Part shown: positions 26,590-39,500 of the stretch, piece after piece
Position numbering within the stretch: the stretch's first letter is position 1
Layout: each line of letters starts with the position of its first letter
NCBI GenBank assembly: GCA_022828595.1
Contig: JAKGHH010000005.1
Location: 28,346,193 to 28,410,192 of the forward strand
DNA length: 64,000 nt
Direction of reading: 5' to 3'
Origin: Nelumbo lutea
Taxonomy: Eukaryota > Streptophyta > Magnoliopsida > Proteales > Nelumbonaceae
The notes under the pieces: generated by a model
Told to the model about the DNA's origin: nothing
Databases searched by the model: none
What the model saw: only the letters and a program-made list of their open reading frames with translations
Made by a program: the position numbers and the translations under genes

Positions 26590-27420
26590 TATTTATTTAT
26601 TTATTTTTGCTCTATATGATATTTGAATGCAAAGCTCTAAATGTTGAATGTTGAATATGGTTAGCTTACAATTTTGCCCCCATTGTTGATAATGATAAGG
26701 AATATTTACATTAATTATAATTAACATTAATAAACTGATATTAATCATTTTTAGAAAAAAGTTATGTTAAAAACAAAAAATAATAAAATAATTATAATTA
26801 AATATAGAATAATAAATATAATGAATTAAATAATTACATATTTAAATAAAATTATTAAATAACCACATAATATTATAATAAGTAAACAAATAATAATAAA
26901 ACTAATAAAACAATAAAAATATTAAAAGTATTAATAATATTAAACAATTAAATTAAGTATACAATATAATAATAAAAATCATTAAATAAATAATATACAA
27001 TATAATAATACAATTAAACAATTAAAAATAATAAAAATCATTAAATAAATAATAACATAAATAATAAAATCATAAGAATAATAATTAATTATAATAAAAT
27101 AGTAAATAACAATAAATATTTAAATAAGAAAAATAATTAAAATAATAATTGAAAATAATAACACTAATACTAATAATAATAAAGTAATAAAAATATTCAA
27201 TAAGTAAATAACAAAGTAAAAATAAAAATATAAAATAATTAAATAATTAAAAATAATAAAAATATGACATAAATAACAATAAAAATAATAATTTGTCATT
27301 TAATAATTAAATTATTAATAAAAATAAAATTATAAAATAATTAAAGAATAAAAACTATTAGTATTTCATAATATTTTAATATTATTATTATTTATAAAGT
27401 TTTATATAGTAAGAATGTGT
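26590..27420. repeat. Extreme A/T low-complexity tract
   Basis: A (TTTA)n run at 26590-26607 is followed by roughly 700 bp (26690-27400) composed almost wholly of AATAATAAAA and TTAAATAATTA permutations, with very few G or C bases. No gene is present. Such a tract could act as a matrix-attachment-like element upstream of the bZIP gene, but that is inference. Confidence 0.85.
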
Positions 27421-27582
27421 TACTAAATAATGAAAGGGAACTTTGGATACATATAAAAAGAATATTGTCAGGTTTGAAAAATAAGAGGTATTAAAAAAAA
27501 ACACGATGTCTATAAAATTTTGATTTTTTAAGATAGTAGAAGTAGAGATTGAAAATAGACCCAAAGAAAAAGGCACTAGCCT

Positions 27583-28080
27583 TAGGGGTGTTAATGGTAT
27601 TCAAAAATCTGATTTCGAATTCGAGATTCAACATAATCGAATTAAATTCAGATAATTCGAATATCTAACCGGTCGAATACGAATATCCTATTCATACCAA
27701 ATAACTAATCCGATTCAAATTCGGATATAATCTGATTCGATTGGATAAGTATCTGAATTTAATCGATTATTTAATTTTTATATATAATATATAAAATTTT
27801 GAAATGTTTTATATAATTTATATATAATAATTAAATTATATAAATAATTTATATATTTATATACTTTATATAAATAAAATATTTATTTTATATATCTATT
27901 AATTACCTAAAATAATTAATTAGTCAAATTTAAATGAAATCGAATATTCGAATATTTAATCGAATTCAAAGCTGGTAGGTTGGAGTCATTAATCGGGTAG
28001 AAAATTAATCCGACCCGTTTAAAGGTTCGCGAGCAGGTATGATTAACATAATTAGCTGGCATGATATTTCTGTGTTCAGA
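27583..28080. mobile_element. hAT-like element remnant upstream of the bZIP gene
   Basis: TAGGGGTGTTAATGG at 27583 matches the left terminus of the hAT-type miniature elements seen elsewhere in this window. It is followed by repeated TTCGAATA/ATTCGGAT wording, an AT-rich core, and more TCGAATATTCG wording at 27940-27965. The right end is unclear. It ends within about 100 bp of the presumed bZIP promoter, so it may contribute regulatory sequence. Confidence 0.4.
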
Positions 28081-28126
28081 GCAGAATTAGAGGTGTTTCC
28101 AGCAACATCTTACAGCTAATAAGAAA

Positions 28127-28137
28127 TTATAAAAAGG
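28127..28137 (+). promoter_or_regulatory. Candidate TATA box of the bZIP gene
   Basis: ATTATAAAAAGG lies about 290 bp upstream of the end of the 5' UTR exon. It precedes a CT-rich stretch (28290-28312, CTCTCTCTCTATCTCTC), typical of plant 5' leaders. The transcription start would be near 28160. A TATA-less start nearer the CT-rich block is also possible. Confidence 0.4.
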
Positions 28138-28159
28138 TCCAAAATGTCGCGAAAAATAT

Positions 28160-28413
28160 AAATTGGAACGATAATTTGGTGCCGATAAATTGTGAAACGA
28201 TCGCTCGACACGATAACTTGGATAATATTTTGACAATTTCGCATTAAATGCCATTGGCTCATACCTTTCCATCCCAATCTGTCCACCAACACCTCTCTCT
28301 CTCTATCTCTCTTGAAGAACCCTAGAATTTTTCCTGTTTTCTAGCGTTTTTTTTTTCGAAAATTTTGATTTAGGGTTTCGTTTCAGACGAAAGGAGAAGG
28401 GAAGAAGATCAAG
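28160..28413 (+). other. 5' UTR exon 1 of the bZIP gene
   Basis: The end is fixed by a good donor, AAG|GTACGA at 28413/28414; the start is estimated from the TATA candidate. It contains a CT-rich leader block and the AACCCTAG and TAGGGTTT phrases common in plant 5' leaders. Intron 1 (28414-30490, 2.08 kb) separates it from the first coding exon, ending TTGTACAG. T-rich sequence after the donor is usual for plant introns. Confidence 0.55.
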
Positions 28414-30490
28414 GTACGAAGTTGCAGGCTCTGCCGGGAATGCACATTTTATTTGTTTTTGATTGTTGTTTGATCTGTTGATCTTTGTATTTCTACTTCT
28501 AGAGCTCGAAAATATTGGGTTTGATCTTGTTCTTGTCTTTGCTTCCAAATGTGACTTTTTTCTTAGTTTTTTTGTTGATTCGGGGTTCGATTAATTTCTT
28601 CGAAAAAGAACTTTTATTTCCTTTTTTCCTTTGAATTTATCTTTCTTTTTCTTATCGTCACTTTTATGTTTTTGATTATTTTACTTGTTCAAGATTCTAA
28701 ACAAAAATCCCTTTCTTCTGTTTCTTTTCACCCCTAAAATCTCTTGATTTTGTTACCTGCGTTTTAGATAGTTTTTGATGACGTTGTTTTTAATCTTTCC
28801 GCTTCACTGCGTTTCTCGATGAGTTTTCGATCGGCTTCAATTGCATTATCATCGTGTTGCTTCTTTGGGTTTCTATTTTTCCTTCTTTCGCTCATTTAGT
28901 GTTTTATTGCAAATTGCACTACATTGTTTCTACTTTAATGATGTAGTATGTTTATAGGTCTAGATTGTTGTATTGTTCATTTCCTTCCCTTTCCTTTAGC
29001 AGAGGAATGGAATGGTCTCATGAGAAAAATATCCTAGATGAAACAGGAATTTCCCTCTGAAATTGCAATGCTACTAAGTAATTTTGGTCTGATGTAGTTG
29101 CATATTGGAAGATTTGTTAGCTAAGTAGCTATTACTGTATAACTCATTAAAATGGAAGTGTTATTACTAGTGAATGCCAACGTTTAGGAATTTATAAGTG
29201 GTGACAGGAGTTACCAACCAAACAATTTTAAGTATACTTATGTATACCTGAATTATTGTAGGGCCACCAGGCCTGGGGCTGATGCTGTAGTGAGTTAGTT
29301 GTTTAAGTTGTATTTGGTTATAGTCAGATTGTGGCTGGTTTTGTTTCTGTCTCCTACATTGCAAGTCTAGAATATTTTGTGATTACTTTATAAATTAAAG
29401 TTTTTGTCATTGATGATAAAAGAAGTATGCACCCATGGAACATTTCTCCTTTTGGATAATTAGTTTAGGGCTATGGTATCAATATACGTCTGAATAATGT
29501 TCTTATTGTATTGGATCTTTTCATTATTCAATTTGTGACTGTTTTGCATGCCTATCCTAGCTAAGGATGTCATGCCTTGCTACTCTGCTTCTGCTCCAAG
29601 CCTTTCTTGGCTTCATGATTTCATTGTTCCATCATCTTCCACTGGAATCCTGGTGCATTTTTTTAGAAGAGTCTGGAACATCCAAGATCCAAAATTAACC
29701 CTATTCAGATCTCCTGTTCTCTGTTGGATGAGTCCTACTTAATTTTTTTCCTCTTAGTGGTATTTTTGTTTCTTTTGAGCAAGTATCACCATATTAATAA
29801 ATAGACTATGCACATTTTAAGGCATGCACCTTGCTTGAACCCAGGATTTCTGGGCTTCAAGGCAATCCAGGCACATGCCTTTTATAACTTTGCCCTTTTG
29901 CTTATTTTTCATACATCCTTGTGTGTTTTACACCTTTGTTATTGCTTATTAACTTATAAATTACCTTTTACTGGTGATTGGACTAGCATTGATCCACTGG
30001 CTTTAAAAAACAAAATAAAAGACCTTTTAAATTCCAGAAGTCCTAGTTATTGTAGATAAGATCTCAGATAGCAAAATTTCCACTAAAGAAGCAACAAAAG
30101 TACAATAGATCTCTGATCCCTGACCTTAACATAGAATTAACTGCAACCAAAATCACAAAACCATCTCCCTTACATATATGGGCAAAAAATTTGCATTGGG
30201 GCCTACAAGCCCTTTGTCTCTCCGTAGAGGTCCTAACCTCTTAGGATTAGGGATGTAATACATCTAATATCATACTATCTACTGAGTTAATGCAGTTAGA
30301 AGATAGGCAAACACATCGAGAGCTTGCCATGCTTGAATTGTTGAGTGCTTGAAGCACTTGGCTAGAATCCACATATGTTTGTGCCTTGCCTTGTTGAGTG
30401 TTTGAATTATTAAGTGCATGAAGAACTTTGACACCATTTTACTTTATAATTCTTGGTCTTTCCATCATTTCACACTTCTCTTTTGTACAG
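28414..30490 (+). other. Intron 1 of the bZIP gene (within the 5' UTR)
   Basis: The intron runs from GTACGA to TGTACAG and is T-rich throughout. I see no clear transposon or nested gene; short open frames inside (for example 29808-30059) have no domain. A leader intron of 2 kb often influences expression in plants, but nothing here proves that. Confidence 0.55.
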
Positions 30491-30504
30491 GCACTGGTGT
30501 ATTT

Positions 30505-30537
30505 ATGCTATGGCAAATTCTAAAGCTCCAAATTTAA
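30505..30537 (+). promoter_or_regulatory. Overlapping upstream ORF (10 codons)
   Basis: An ATG at 30505 lies 5 nt before the main ATG at 30510 in another frame, and ends at TAA 30535-30537 inside the coding region. Its context (T at -3, C at +4) is weak, whereas the main ATG has G at -3 and G at +4. Scanning ribosomes would mostly pass the first ATG, with some loss to the short frame. Confidence 0.6.
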
Positions 30538-33500
30538 GAAGTTTAACAAACACGGGGAAACAGTCATTACTACCCCCCAAAAGTCCCTTTCCCAGCATTT
30601 CTCCAACCTACGCTGATTATGTCTCTTCTCCTGCAATGGGATCAAAAGGTATTCCAAAGCCAAGAGAGGGGCATAAACTCCACCAACGAACTTCATCTGA
30701 GAGCCTTCTCATAGAGGAACAACCTTCATGGCTTGAGGAACTCCTTAATGAACCAGAGACACCTGTGCGGAGAGGAGGTCATCGACGCTCATCAAGTGAC
30801 TCTTTTGCATACTTGGATGTAACTGATGCTTCTAACATAGAAAATTTAGTTCAAGAATACAAATTTAAAAATGTTAATGCCATACCTTCATGGGGATCTC
30901 AAGATTTTGATCGTTACAAAGATATGCGACATGCTTCTTTCTATATGGAGCCAAATTCTTTTGGAAGACAGCAGAACAGGGCATGGGAATCATCCTTGAA
31001 TCCTATGACTCACCCTAGTAGCTTTCCATCTGCAAGGGATAATGTTAGACTTCAAAATGCAGGATCTTTGTGTGCTCCACAGGAACCAGATGGTGTCCCA
31101 TCTACGGCCACTGAAAAGCAAGATCAGGAGGAGTCTGGTCCACCGGATCTAAGAATCTCTTCTGAAAGAAGGGATGTTTCTTACACTAAGCATTCTGCAT
31201 CAGAAACAGATCCAAAACGTGCTAAACAGTAAGCCTTCTTACTTTTCTTTTTAAATTTTTTTCCATTTTCTACATTGTGATTGTTGTTTAAAATTACCTC
31301 CCATTTTATGTAGAGTTGTACGCTTGTAGCATTTTTTGGGGCTTTTGATTCCAACTAATACCTGAATTACTGAGAAGTTTATGCTCTCGTTGATGGTTCA
31401 ATTTTATGAGTTGCTTTTACTATTCTCATCATGCATGGGCATGGAAACTATACTTTTGAAATGTCTGGTCTTTTGCACTGCTAGAATTTTTTTCCTTTAA
31501 TTATGTTATTTGTCTATTATGGGCATTTAATGCATAAAAATCAGGATAATGTAGCCAAATTACCAAAATGAACTGAAAGCAAAGATATATAAAGAAACAA
31601 AGATTGAATGCTTTTTTTTTTTTTAATTTTGATAAGCAACAAAGATTGAATGTTCATGAGGGCTCATGTCTTTTGTACACTTTTATTTATTTTATAGAAG
31701 GACAAAACTGGATGAGAATGTGGGTCTAATAACCCTTTAAAGTAATATGCATAAATATCATATGACCAGAAAAAATCTCCTATTATGTTTCAAGATGCTT
31801 CTGCATGTAAGTAAAAGGTTTAGGTATACAACCCCTTCATGCTAAAGCACTTAACAGGCTTGACTTGGGTTGGAGAAACTAAATTTGGTGGAACTACCTG
31901 CCACCATATCTTCAAGAACAGGTACAATTACGATAGGGCATTAATGTAAGCTGGAATGTACCTTATTAGCATGTGAAGAATTTAAGACCCAGGGATGAAC
32001 TCAAGTTTCAGGGAATTCTATAGAAGGGGAGTAATCAATCCAGGGATGAACTCAACTTTCTTAGCTTTGATCCCAAGGAAGCAAGGTGCCACTCAGCCAG
32101 GAGACTTCAGACCTATAAGCTTAGTAACCAACATTTATTAGGTAATTGCCAAGGTCCTTTCTCTGAGGCTTAAAACGGTGCTCCCCTCTCATTTCCCAGC
32201 ACCAAGGGGCCTTCATCCTAGATAGACAAATTATTGGTCAAATTCTAATTGCAAGTGAGTGTGCGGAGGCTCAAAAAAGGTTAAAGAGGAAGGGAGTGGC
32301 AATCGAGTTGGACTTGGAAAAAGCCTATGACCTTGTGGACTGGGATTTTTTGATCACTATAATGAGGTGTGGCTTTAGGGACTTATGGTGTAAGTGGATC
32401 AAAGGATGCTTGCAAACAAGTCACTATTTTGTTCTAGTGAATGGCACTGCAGTTGATTTCATTGAAGGGACTAGAGGCTTTAGACAAGGAGACCCACTCT
32501 CTCCCTTTCTTCTTACTTTGGTAGCTGAGGTATTGAGTAAACTGATTTCAAAGGCTAACTCTACGCAATTGATCAAAGGTTGGTCAGTTGGGAGAGATAG
32601 AGTTTTGGTCTCACATTTGTGGTTTGCAGATGATACATTGATTTTCTGTGAAGGGGAGAGCAGTGAAGATGTGGAAAACCTAAAATTAGTTGTGAACTTG
32701 TTTGAAAGGATCTCCAACTTGAGAATTAACTGGTCTTTCTAGTGGTTGGCATCACTTTGGAAGAGAGTGAGTTGAGAGATTTGGCTGCATTGTTGGGGTG
32801 TGAGACTGGAGATTGGCCTGTGTTATGACCCTTGGTAGAAACCTTCGATCAGTCAGTTTTTGGAACCTAGTAGTTGAAAGGTTTGAAAAAAGATTGACAA
32901 GTTGGAAGAGGAATTGTATCTCTTTGGGAGGGAGAATTACTTTGATCAAGTCCACCTTGGCAAATCTTCTAATCTACTACAATGTTGGTCTTTAGAATGC
33001 CCCAAGCTGTGATAAGAAGAATCGAGAAAATTATGAGGGATTTTTTTTTTTTTGTGGGAGCTTGGGAAGGGAAAAATAACCATTTGATTAGGTGGGAGAA
33101 GGTGAAGCATTTGAAAGGAGGAGGTTTGGGAATTGGAAATGTAAAACTGAAGAATGTGGCTCTGTTGAGTAATTGGCTTTGGAGGTTCCCCAAAGAAAAT
33201 GAGAAATTGTGGACTAGAGTTATTTCAGGTATCCATGGGCAATCAAACAATGGTTGATTGCTTGATTGTACCTTGGAAGGCCATCCACGACATTCTTCTT
33301 TTGTTTCTTCCCATTATAAGGTATGATTTGGCTTTGGGTCAGAAAACCAGATTCTGGGAGGAAATCTGGGTTGGGGACTCCCCTTGTCAGAGGTTTTCCC
33401 TTCGTCTCTGCTCTCTCCAGACTCAAGGGTAAACCTATTAGTGATTTTATCATCTCTTCTTCTTCCTCTTCAAACTTGAGTTGGAATTTGGGTTTTATTA

Positions 33501-36500
33501 GAAATCTAAGAGAATCTGAAATCTCTAGTTTCTCTACCTTGTTAACCTGTTGAATTCAGTAGTTTTGGGGGATAGTGTTTCAGATTCTAGAGTCTGGGCC
33601 CTCAATCAGTCAGGTTCTTTTTCTTGTAAATCTTTCTTGAACTCGCTTGTTGCCACCGCCTCCTCTCCTTCCTTGTTAAGGAGATTTGGTTTCAGCCCAT
33701 TCCTCCTAAATTCAGTACTTTCTGTTGGGAAGTATTCCATGGTTCCATCAACACTTGTGAGTTGTGACTTGCTTCAGAGAAAAAGACCAAAGTGGTGCCT
33801 GTCCCCAAACTGGTGCTCCTTATGTAAGCTGAATGGTGAGACTTCTCTCCACCTCTTTATCTCCTGCCCTTTTGCTAATTCTATATGGGAGTGGGTTTCC
33901 TCTTTGTTTGGTTGCAGCTGGAATCCTCTTGCTAATCTAGAAGATCTTTTTAGCTCCAACATTTTCAGGTGCTCTAAAAGGAGAGGAAAAGTGATGGAAA
34001 AATGCACTAGAGCAGTAGTGGTCTGGACAATCTGGGAGGAAAGAAATCTGAGGATATTTGGTGATAAAGAAAGAGGTAGAGATGCTATGATTGAAGTGAT
34101 AACTATAAGGGTGGCACATTGGGTGAAAACTTTGAAAATATTTGCAGATTTTAAGACAGAAGATTTCTTCAGATCATGGGGAACAATTGCAAATATAGCT
34201 TCTAGAAGACCTATTGTAACTGAATTTTTGTCCCCTCCGGATGTTGGGTGGAAGAAACTAAACTTTGATGGGAGCTGCTTGGGAAACCCTTGTCCATCGG
34301 GCATTGATGGGGTAATAAGCGAGGAGAATGTAAATATCATTTCCATGCTCTCAGGCCCAACCCAGCATGGTAATGTGGAGAATTCAGAATTGAAGGCATC
34401 GGTGTTTGGTGTTGAGAAAGCTGAAGAGTTGGGGATTAACAGGTTGATTATTGAAGGGGACTCAAAAGTTGTTGTAAACTGGCTGAAAAAAGAGGAAGGA
34501 GCAATCTGGAGATTAAGAAATGAGTTCAGGCGCTTTAAGCAGGCTTATAAAGATACTGGAATTCACAATAGATGGATTAGGAGGTCAGCTAATAGCATAG
34601 CTGATGGTCTTGCTAAGCAAGGAGTCCAAAGGCAATCTATGTTCTGGGCTATGTTGTAGCTAGTGGGATATCCCTTGGGTCCTTTTGGGGCTTGTTTGTA
34701 ACTAATGAATTTCTTTGTTGGGTTAAGCTTGGGTCTGTATTGTAATTAGTGGGGCTTAGGTGGACTTTATGTCTACCCACAACTTCTTGTTGTACACATT
34801 CTGATGATCTAATGAATCATTTTGTGTTGCTGATAAAAAAAAGATATTGTAGACCCAATTAGGGGATTTTCTAGACCAAAAGACAGCTTAATTGGATTCC
34901 TCTAACAATTAAATAATCAGATTGTTTTCCAAAGGATACAATTCTTATTTTTTGACTGTTCAAAAAATGAATCGATCCTATATATTGGATTGATTTTTTG
35001 GTGTAAAAATAAACTAAACACATTGGATTAGTGAAAGTGTTCACAGGTTTTACATTATTGCAAGTGGTGTCTGAATTATAGTGGAAGTTAAATAAACCTA
35101 CTGCAACCAGGATTTTTGCGAGTTAAACCTAGTGTCCCCAATTCCCAAGAAAACAGAAAAATTCCATTTCTTTGATTGCTACTTATTAGTATTAATATAT
35201 AGTAATCTTTATGATGGATAACAATAAAATTTTATTGATTATAAAAAATGATGTACAAGAATGTGTGCCTAGTACCTCATGGAATGTAGGCTAACCCCTG
35301 CTGCCCACCCTGTTGTCCCCCTCTTTACATCAGTTCGGCTTCTCCATGTTTGGTTATGTCTTGTACATGACAAGGTTGAATATTTACCCAAAACAGCTTC
35401 TCCCTTTGTGCTCCTTGGTGGCTAGCTCATTAGTTAACCTGTTTGCTATTTGTTGAACCCATAAGAAGCTTGTTCTTGATTGCCTAGTCAAGTGCCTTCT
35501 CTTATCATATGTCAGTATTGCCAAAGCTCTGGGGTATTGTTTTACAACCATCCAAACACTACTTTTGAGTCCTTCCACTATTAGATTATCATATTTGAGT
35601 GTTCTTCTTGGTATCAAATCTTAGAGTTTTGCTGATTTTCTGTTAGTTCAGCCCTTGTAGAGTCATCCACTCCTATGGCTCCAAACTCCAAAGTATATTG
35701 CAATTATGCACCCATTGCAGTCTCTAAGTACTCCTTCAATACTTGGGCTCTTGGATTCCTCAAGCTAGGGCTGTTCACAAAGAGAACCAAACCAACCAAA
35801 CTGGCCCAACTTGACCCAATATGGTTTGTTTCCAAAGGCTGTTGGTTGGTTTTGGTTCAGTAAAATACACAAACTTGACTGCCTGGGTCAGTTTTAGTTT
35901 ATAAGTTTGCAAACCAAAAATTTCCTGACCTAATCGATTATAGATTAATATTAGACTATTAGATTAACATGGCAGTAGTTTTATGGACTATTGGACTTTA
36001 TGGATTGGTTAACTCTATAGTCTCTATTCTTGTGCCAATGTCACTTAAGATTTAGTTCATTTAAGAATAAAGAATAACTGGAGGCTCTCCCACTACCTTT
36101 TTTGCCTTCATTGTGAAGTTTGAAGATCATAACCAAAATGGACAATTGGAGACTGTCCAACTACCTTTCTTGTCTTCATTTTGAAGTTTAAACCTTATAC
36201 AATAAAAGTTCTAATGCTAAAGAAACACAGAACCTACAACTACCTTTTTTGGCTTCAAAATGGTATGTTGGACAACTGGAGACTCTCCAATTGCCTTTTT
36301 CTTTTCCCTTCATTGAAGTTCAAACCTCATACACAAAGAGTGGAAGTTCTAATGTCAAAGAAACACAAAGCCTTTAGCTACAATGTTCAATGGTTGTCAA
36401 ACATAGAGCCTATAGCATACAAAGCCTATGGTGATCGAAGTGATTGGATTCAGTTTGGAGAACATATCCGAGATATTGCAATGTTGAAGAAGCCAAAGAT

Positions 36501-39500
36501 CGATGCTTCGCTCCTCTTTGCAATTGATCTATTGTGTTGTAGCAGAGTGATTGGATTCAGTTGAAATGTTTAAACTTGGTTGTAGAAAGAAGATAATGGA
36601 GGGAAGAAGTTTGATTCCGAGAATCATGTTTTGGAGTAAACCACGACTTAGAATCGTGTTTGATTCCAAGTGGACAATCATTTTGTGGGGGTGGGAAAAT
36701 CTACCAAAACTGACTTAATTACGTGGATTAAACATGGCTCTTGGAAAGCCATCTGATGTGGCCAAGAATGATCTTCCCATTCATCAGAGACCAAAAAACA
36801 TGTATTAAAAAAATAAAAAAAATTAAAAAAGGAGAAAATTTGTAGACGATATGGTGGAATGCACGGGTTAAGAGTAAGTACCTCGTTTAACCCAAGGAAA
36901 AACGAGAACAGTCATCCACAAATAGTAGGAAATATCTGTACCCTCCATTGTAGTAATGTGATATGGTCCCTAAACATAATGCATTGCAAGTCCCCAAATA
37001 GTAGGAAATATCTGTACTCTCCATTGATCTATAATGCTTTGCAAGTCCACAACTCTCACACCTTAAACTGTTTGGATCGACTCAAGGTAGGAAAAAGACT
37101 CTTCAAAGACCCAAAAGATAAGTGACCCAATCGATTATGCCAAAGCATAATTTGACTCACAGGTTGAGACACAAAAGAACTCCCAATCTCTTTCCTCCTC
37201 TCAAGTGGATCTCAAGCAAGTTGTAGGTATATACTGCTCATTTAGTCCCTTAGAGCACATTAAACACTATATTGATACCACATGGATGCCTATGATCAGC
37301 CTGCAGTCAATTGTCCCTTTGTGATGAACCCGCGGTGCACCACAGGCCTGTGATGAACCCATAGCGCGCATTGTAGAACCGCAATAAACCCACGGTTCAT
37401 CCAGTGTTTTAAAAGCATAAGGGCCAATTTGTGCCTGAGGTGCAAGGTGCAAGGCAAGGTGTGCGCCTTTTTAAGAAAGGCGTAGAATTACAAAAAAAAG
37501 CAAAAAAATAAAAAAAGTCAAAAAATTCCAAAAAGATGTTAATAAAAATATAAACTTAAATTTTAAAATAAATGATTTAAAAAACCTATTATCTAAAACT
37601 AAAATACATAAACACAACATGTAAACTGTATTTAAATGAAAATTTAAAAATAAAAGCAAACATATAAAGCATTTTCAAGCATGTAAAACCCGTAATCTCT
37701 TTTTTTCCTTAATTGCATTGCATCAAGTAGTTAATGTGATGTAAAACATATTGCATTCTTGATTCTATGAGTCGCCTTTGTAGCACACCCCTCGAGGCAA
37801 GCCCAAACAAGTCTATGTTAGGATTTGCCTCGAGATGCGTGGTCGGGGGTCCAGGGGCGGAGCCCCCCACCCAGTCGTTAGACTCAAAAAACAGCAAGAA
37901 GAGCAAAATTTTAAATCACTAGGTTCATCGCATGCTCTTGATGAGCCAACTTGTAGCCCGAGCCAAGGCAAACCTAGGCTGAACCTGCGATGAGATCTGC
38001 ACACACTTAGACCTGCGATAAACCCTCAATCGCCGCGATGCCATGGCCCGCTAAGGAACCGTGTTCAGATGCCACCTATGTGCGCAACGTTGAGGGGACA
38101 AACGTGGTGGGGTGCCACGTAAGGCTAACAAGACGTCACCCGCCAGAAGGTGACATCACTAGTGCCATGTCAATTAAGGCACGCAAGAGGTAGTAGCACA
38201 CATGAGTAATGAGGGCTCCTAAGTGAAAGGAAAGCCGATCCTCATAAAGATCCCCATGAGACATGTGGTGAAAATCTAGTGGTGCACTTAATGATTGACA
38301 ACAAGCACAATATCCCCTTCCGAATAGGAGACGAGCACCTTTATCTCCTACCTTTTAGGATCTCAGGATCTCACTAAATAGAGATCCTCGTATTGAAAGT
38401 CATTCAACAACCAAGTACCTTTGCTATCAACTCCTAGGCTCTACCACCCGAGCTCGAGACCCTAGCCGGAGAACCAATCCCCTCTAACCCTTGGTCTTTC
38501 TCTGTCTTTCAAAGAGACCACTTCCCCAACCTAGCCTTTACCCTACCTACACAAGTAGATTCCATTTGTTTCACATCCACTCTCAATCACCTTGTCACCA
38601 GATCCTGGAATTGGAAGACACAATGGTCGAGGAGAAAAGTTATTGAGCGGTTCTGATTTTTAGTAATGCTTCTCCTTGAAACCAGATAAGTGCTAGGTTT
38701 GGGGACATGTAGGCTAGAGGACAAGGAAATGGCATTAGACACACTGATCTCCCTTGTAAGAAATAGGTACAGGGGAGCCATCAACAAAAGAAACCTTGTC
38801 TCTGCCAGAAAATAAGAAGTAGGAAGTAAACATAGAAGATAAACTAGTTATATGATCAGAAGCACCAGAATCAACAACCCAAAAAAGACTAGTATTACTT
38901 GTGGATGAAGCATGATAGGCAGTATCTCTTGTACCTGAGTGAGCAAAAGCTGAAGTTGGAGTAGTCAGTAGTAGTAGATTCAGTAGTTGATTACTAAGAT
39001 GATCCTGAGGCTCCAACTTCACACTCTAATTGAGTTACGACAGCTTTGGCTGCAGCTAAGACATCTAAGGATGTGGATTTTGTAGTAGAAGAAGATGCAC
39101 AATCAGTAGTAATAGCTGCATTGGCATTCCCCTTCTTATTCTTGAGTCTTGCTGGAATAAGATGGGAATACAACTTCCAACATGTGACTCTAGTGTGCGT
39201 TGACTTCTTACAATAATCACAAACTATCTCCCTCTTGTCTTCCCTTTTTATTTCCCTTGTTACCAATAGGCTTTGGTTTCATTGCTGTCAAGGTTGATTC
39301 CATGGGTGGGATTTGTAGCATAACATTCCTTCTACTCTTTTCACCGTGTACTAGTGAATAAGCCTGAGACAGAGTGACGTTGACCCTAGCAAGTAATTGT
39401 TGCCTCATAATATCATATTCTAAATTCAGTCCAATAAGAAATTCAAACATCCTATTTGTTTCAACCAACTTCTTATATGTTGTTGCATCATTTTGGCTTT

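Noticed and set aside
33774..34346. 190-codon minus-strand frame
   Set aside because: Antisense shadow of the LINE zf-RVT/RNase H coding region.
36181..36564. 127-codon frame as a small host gene in intron 2
   Set aside because: It overlaps a degenerate tandem repeat, shows no domain, and has no splice or promoter support.
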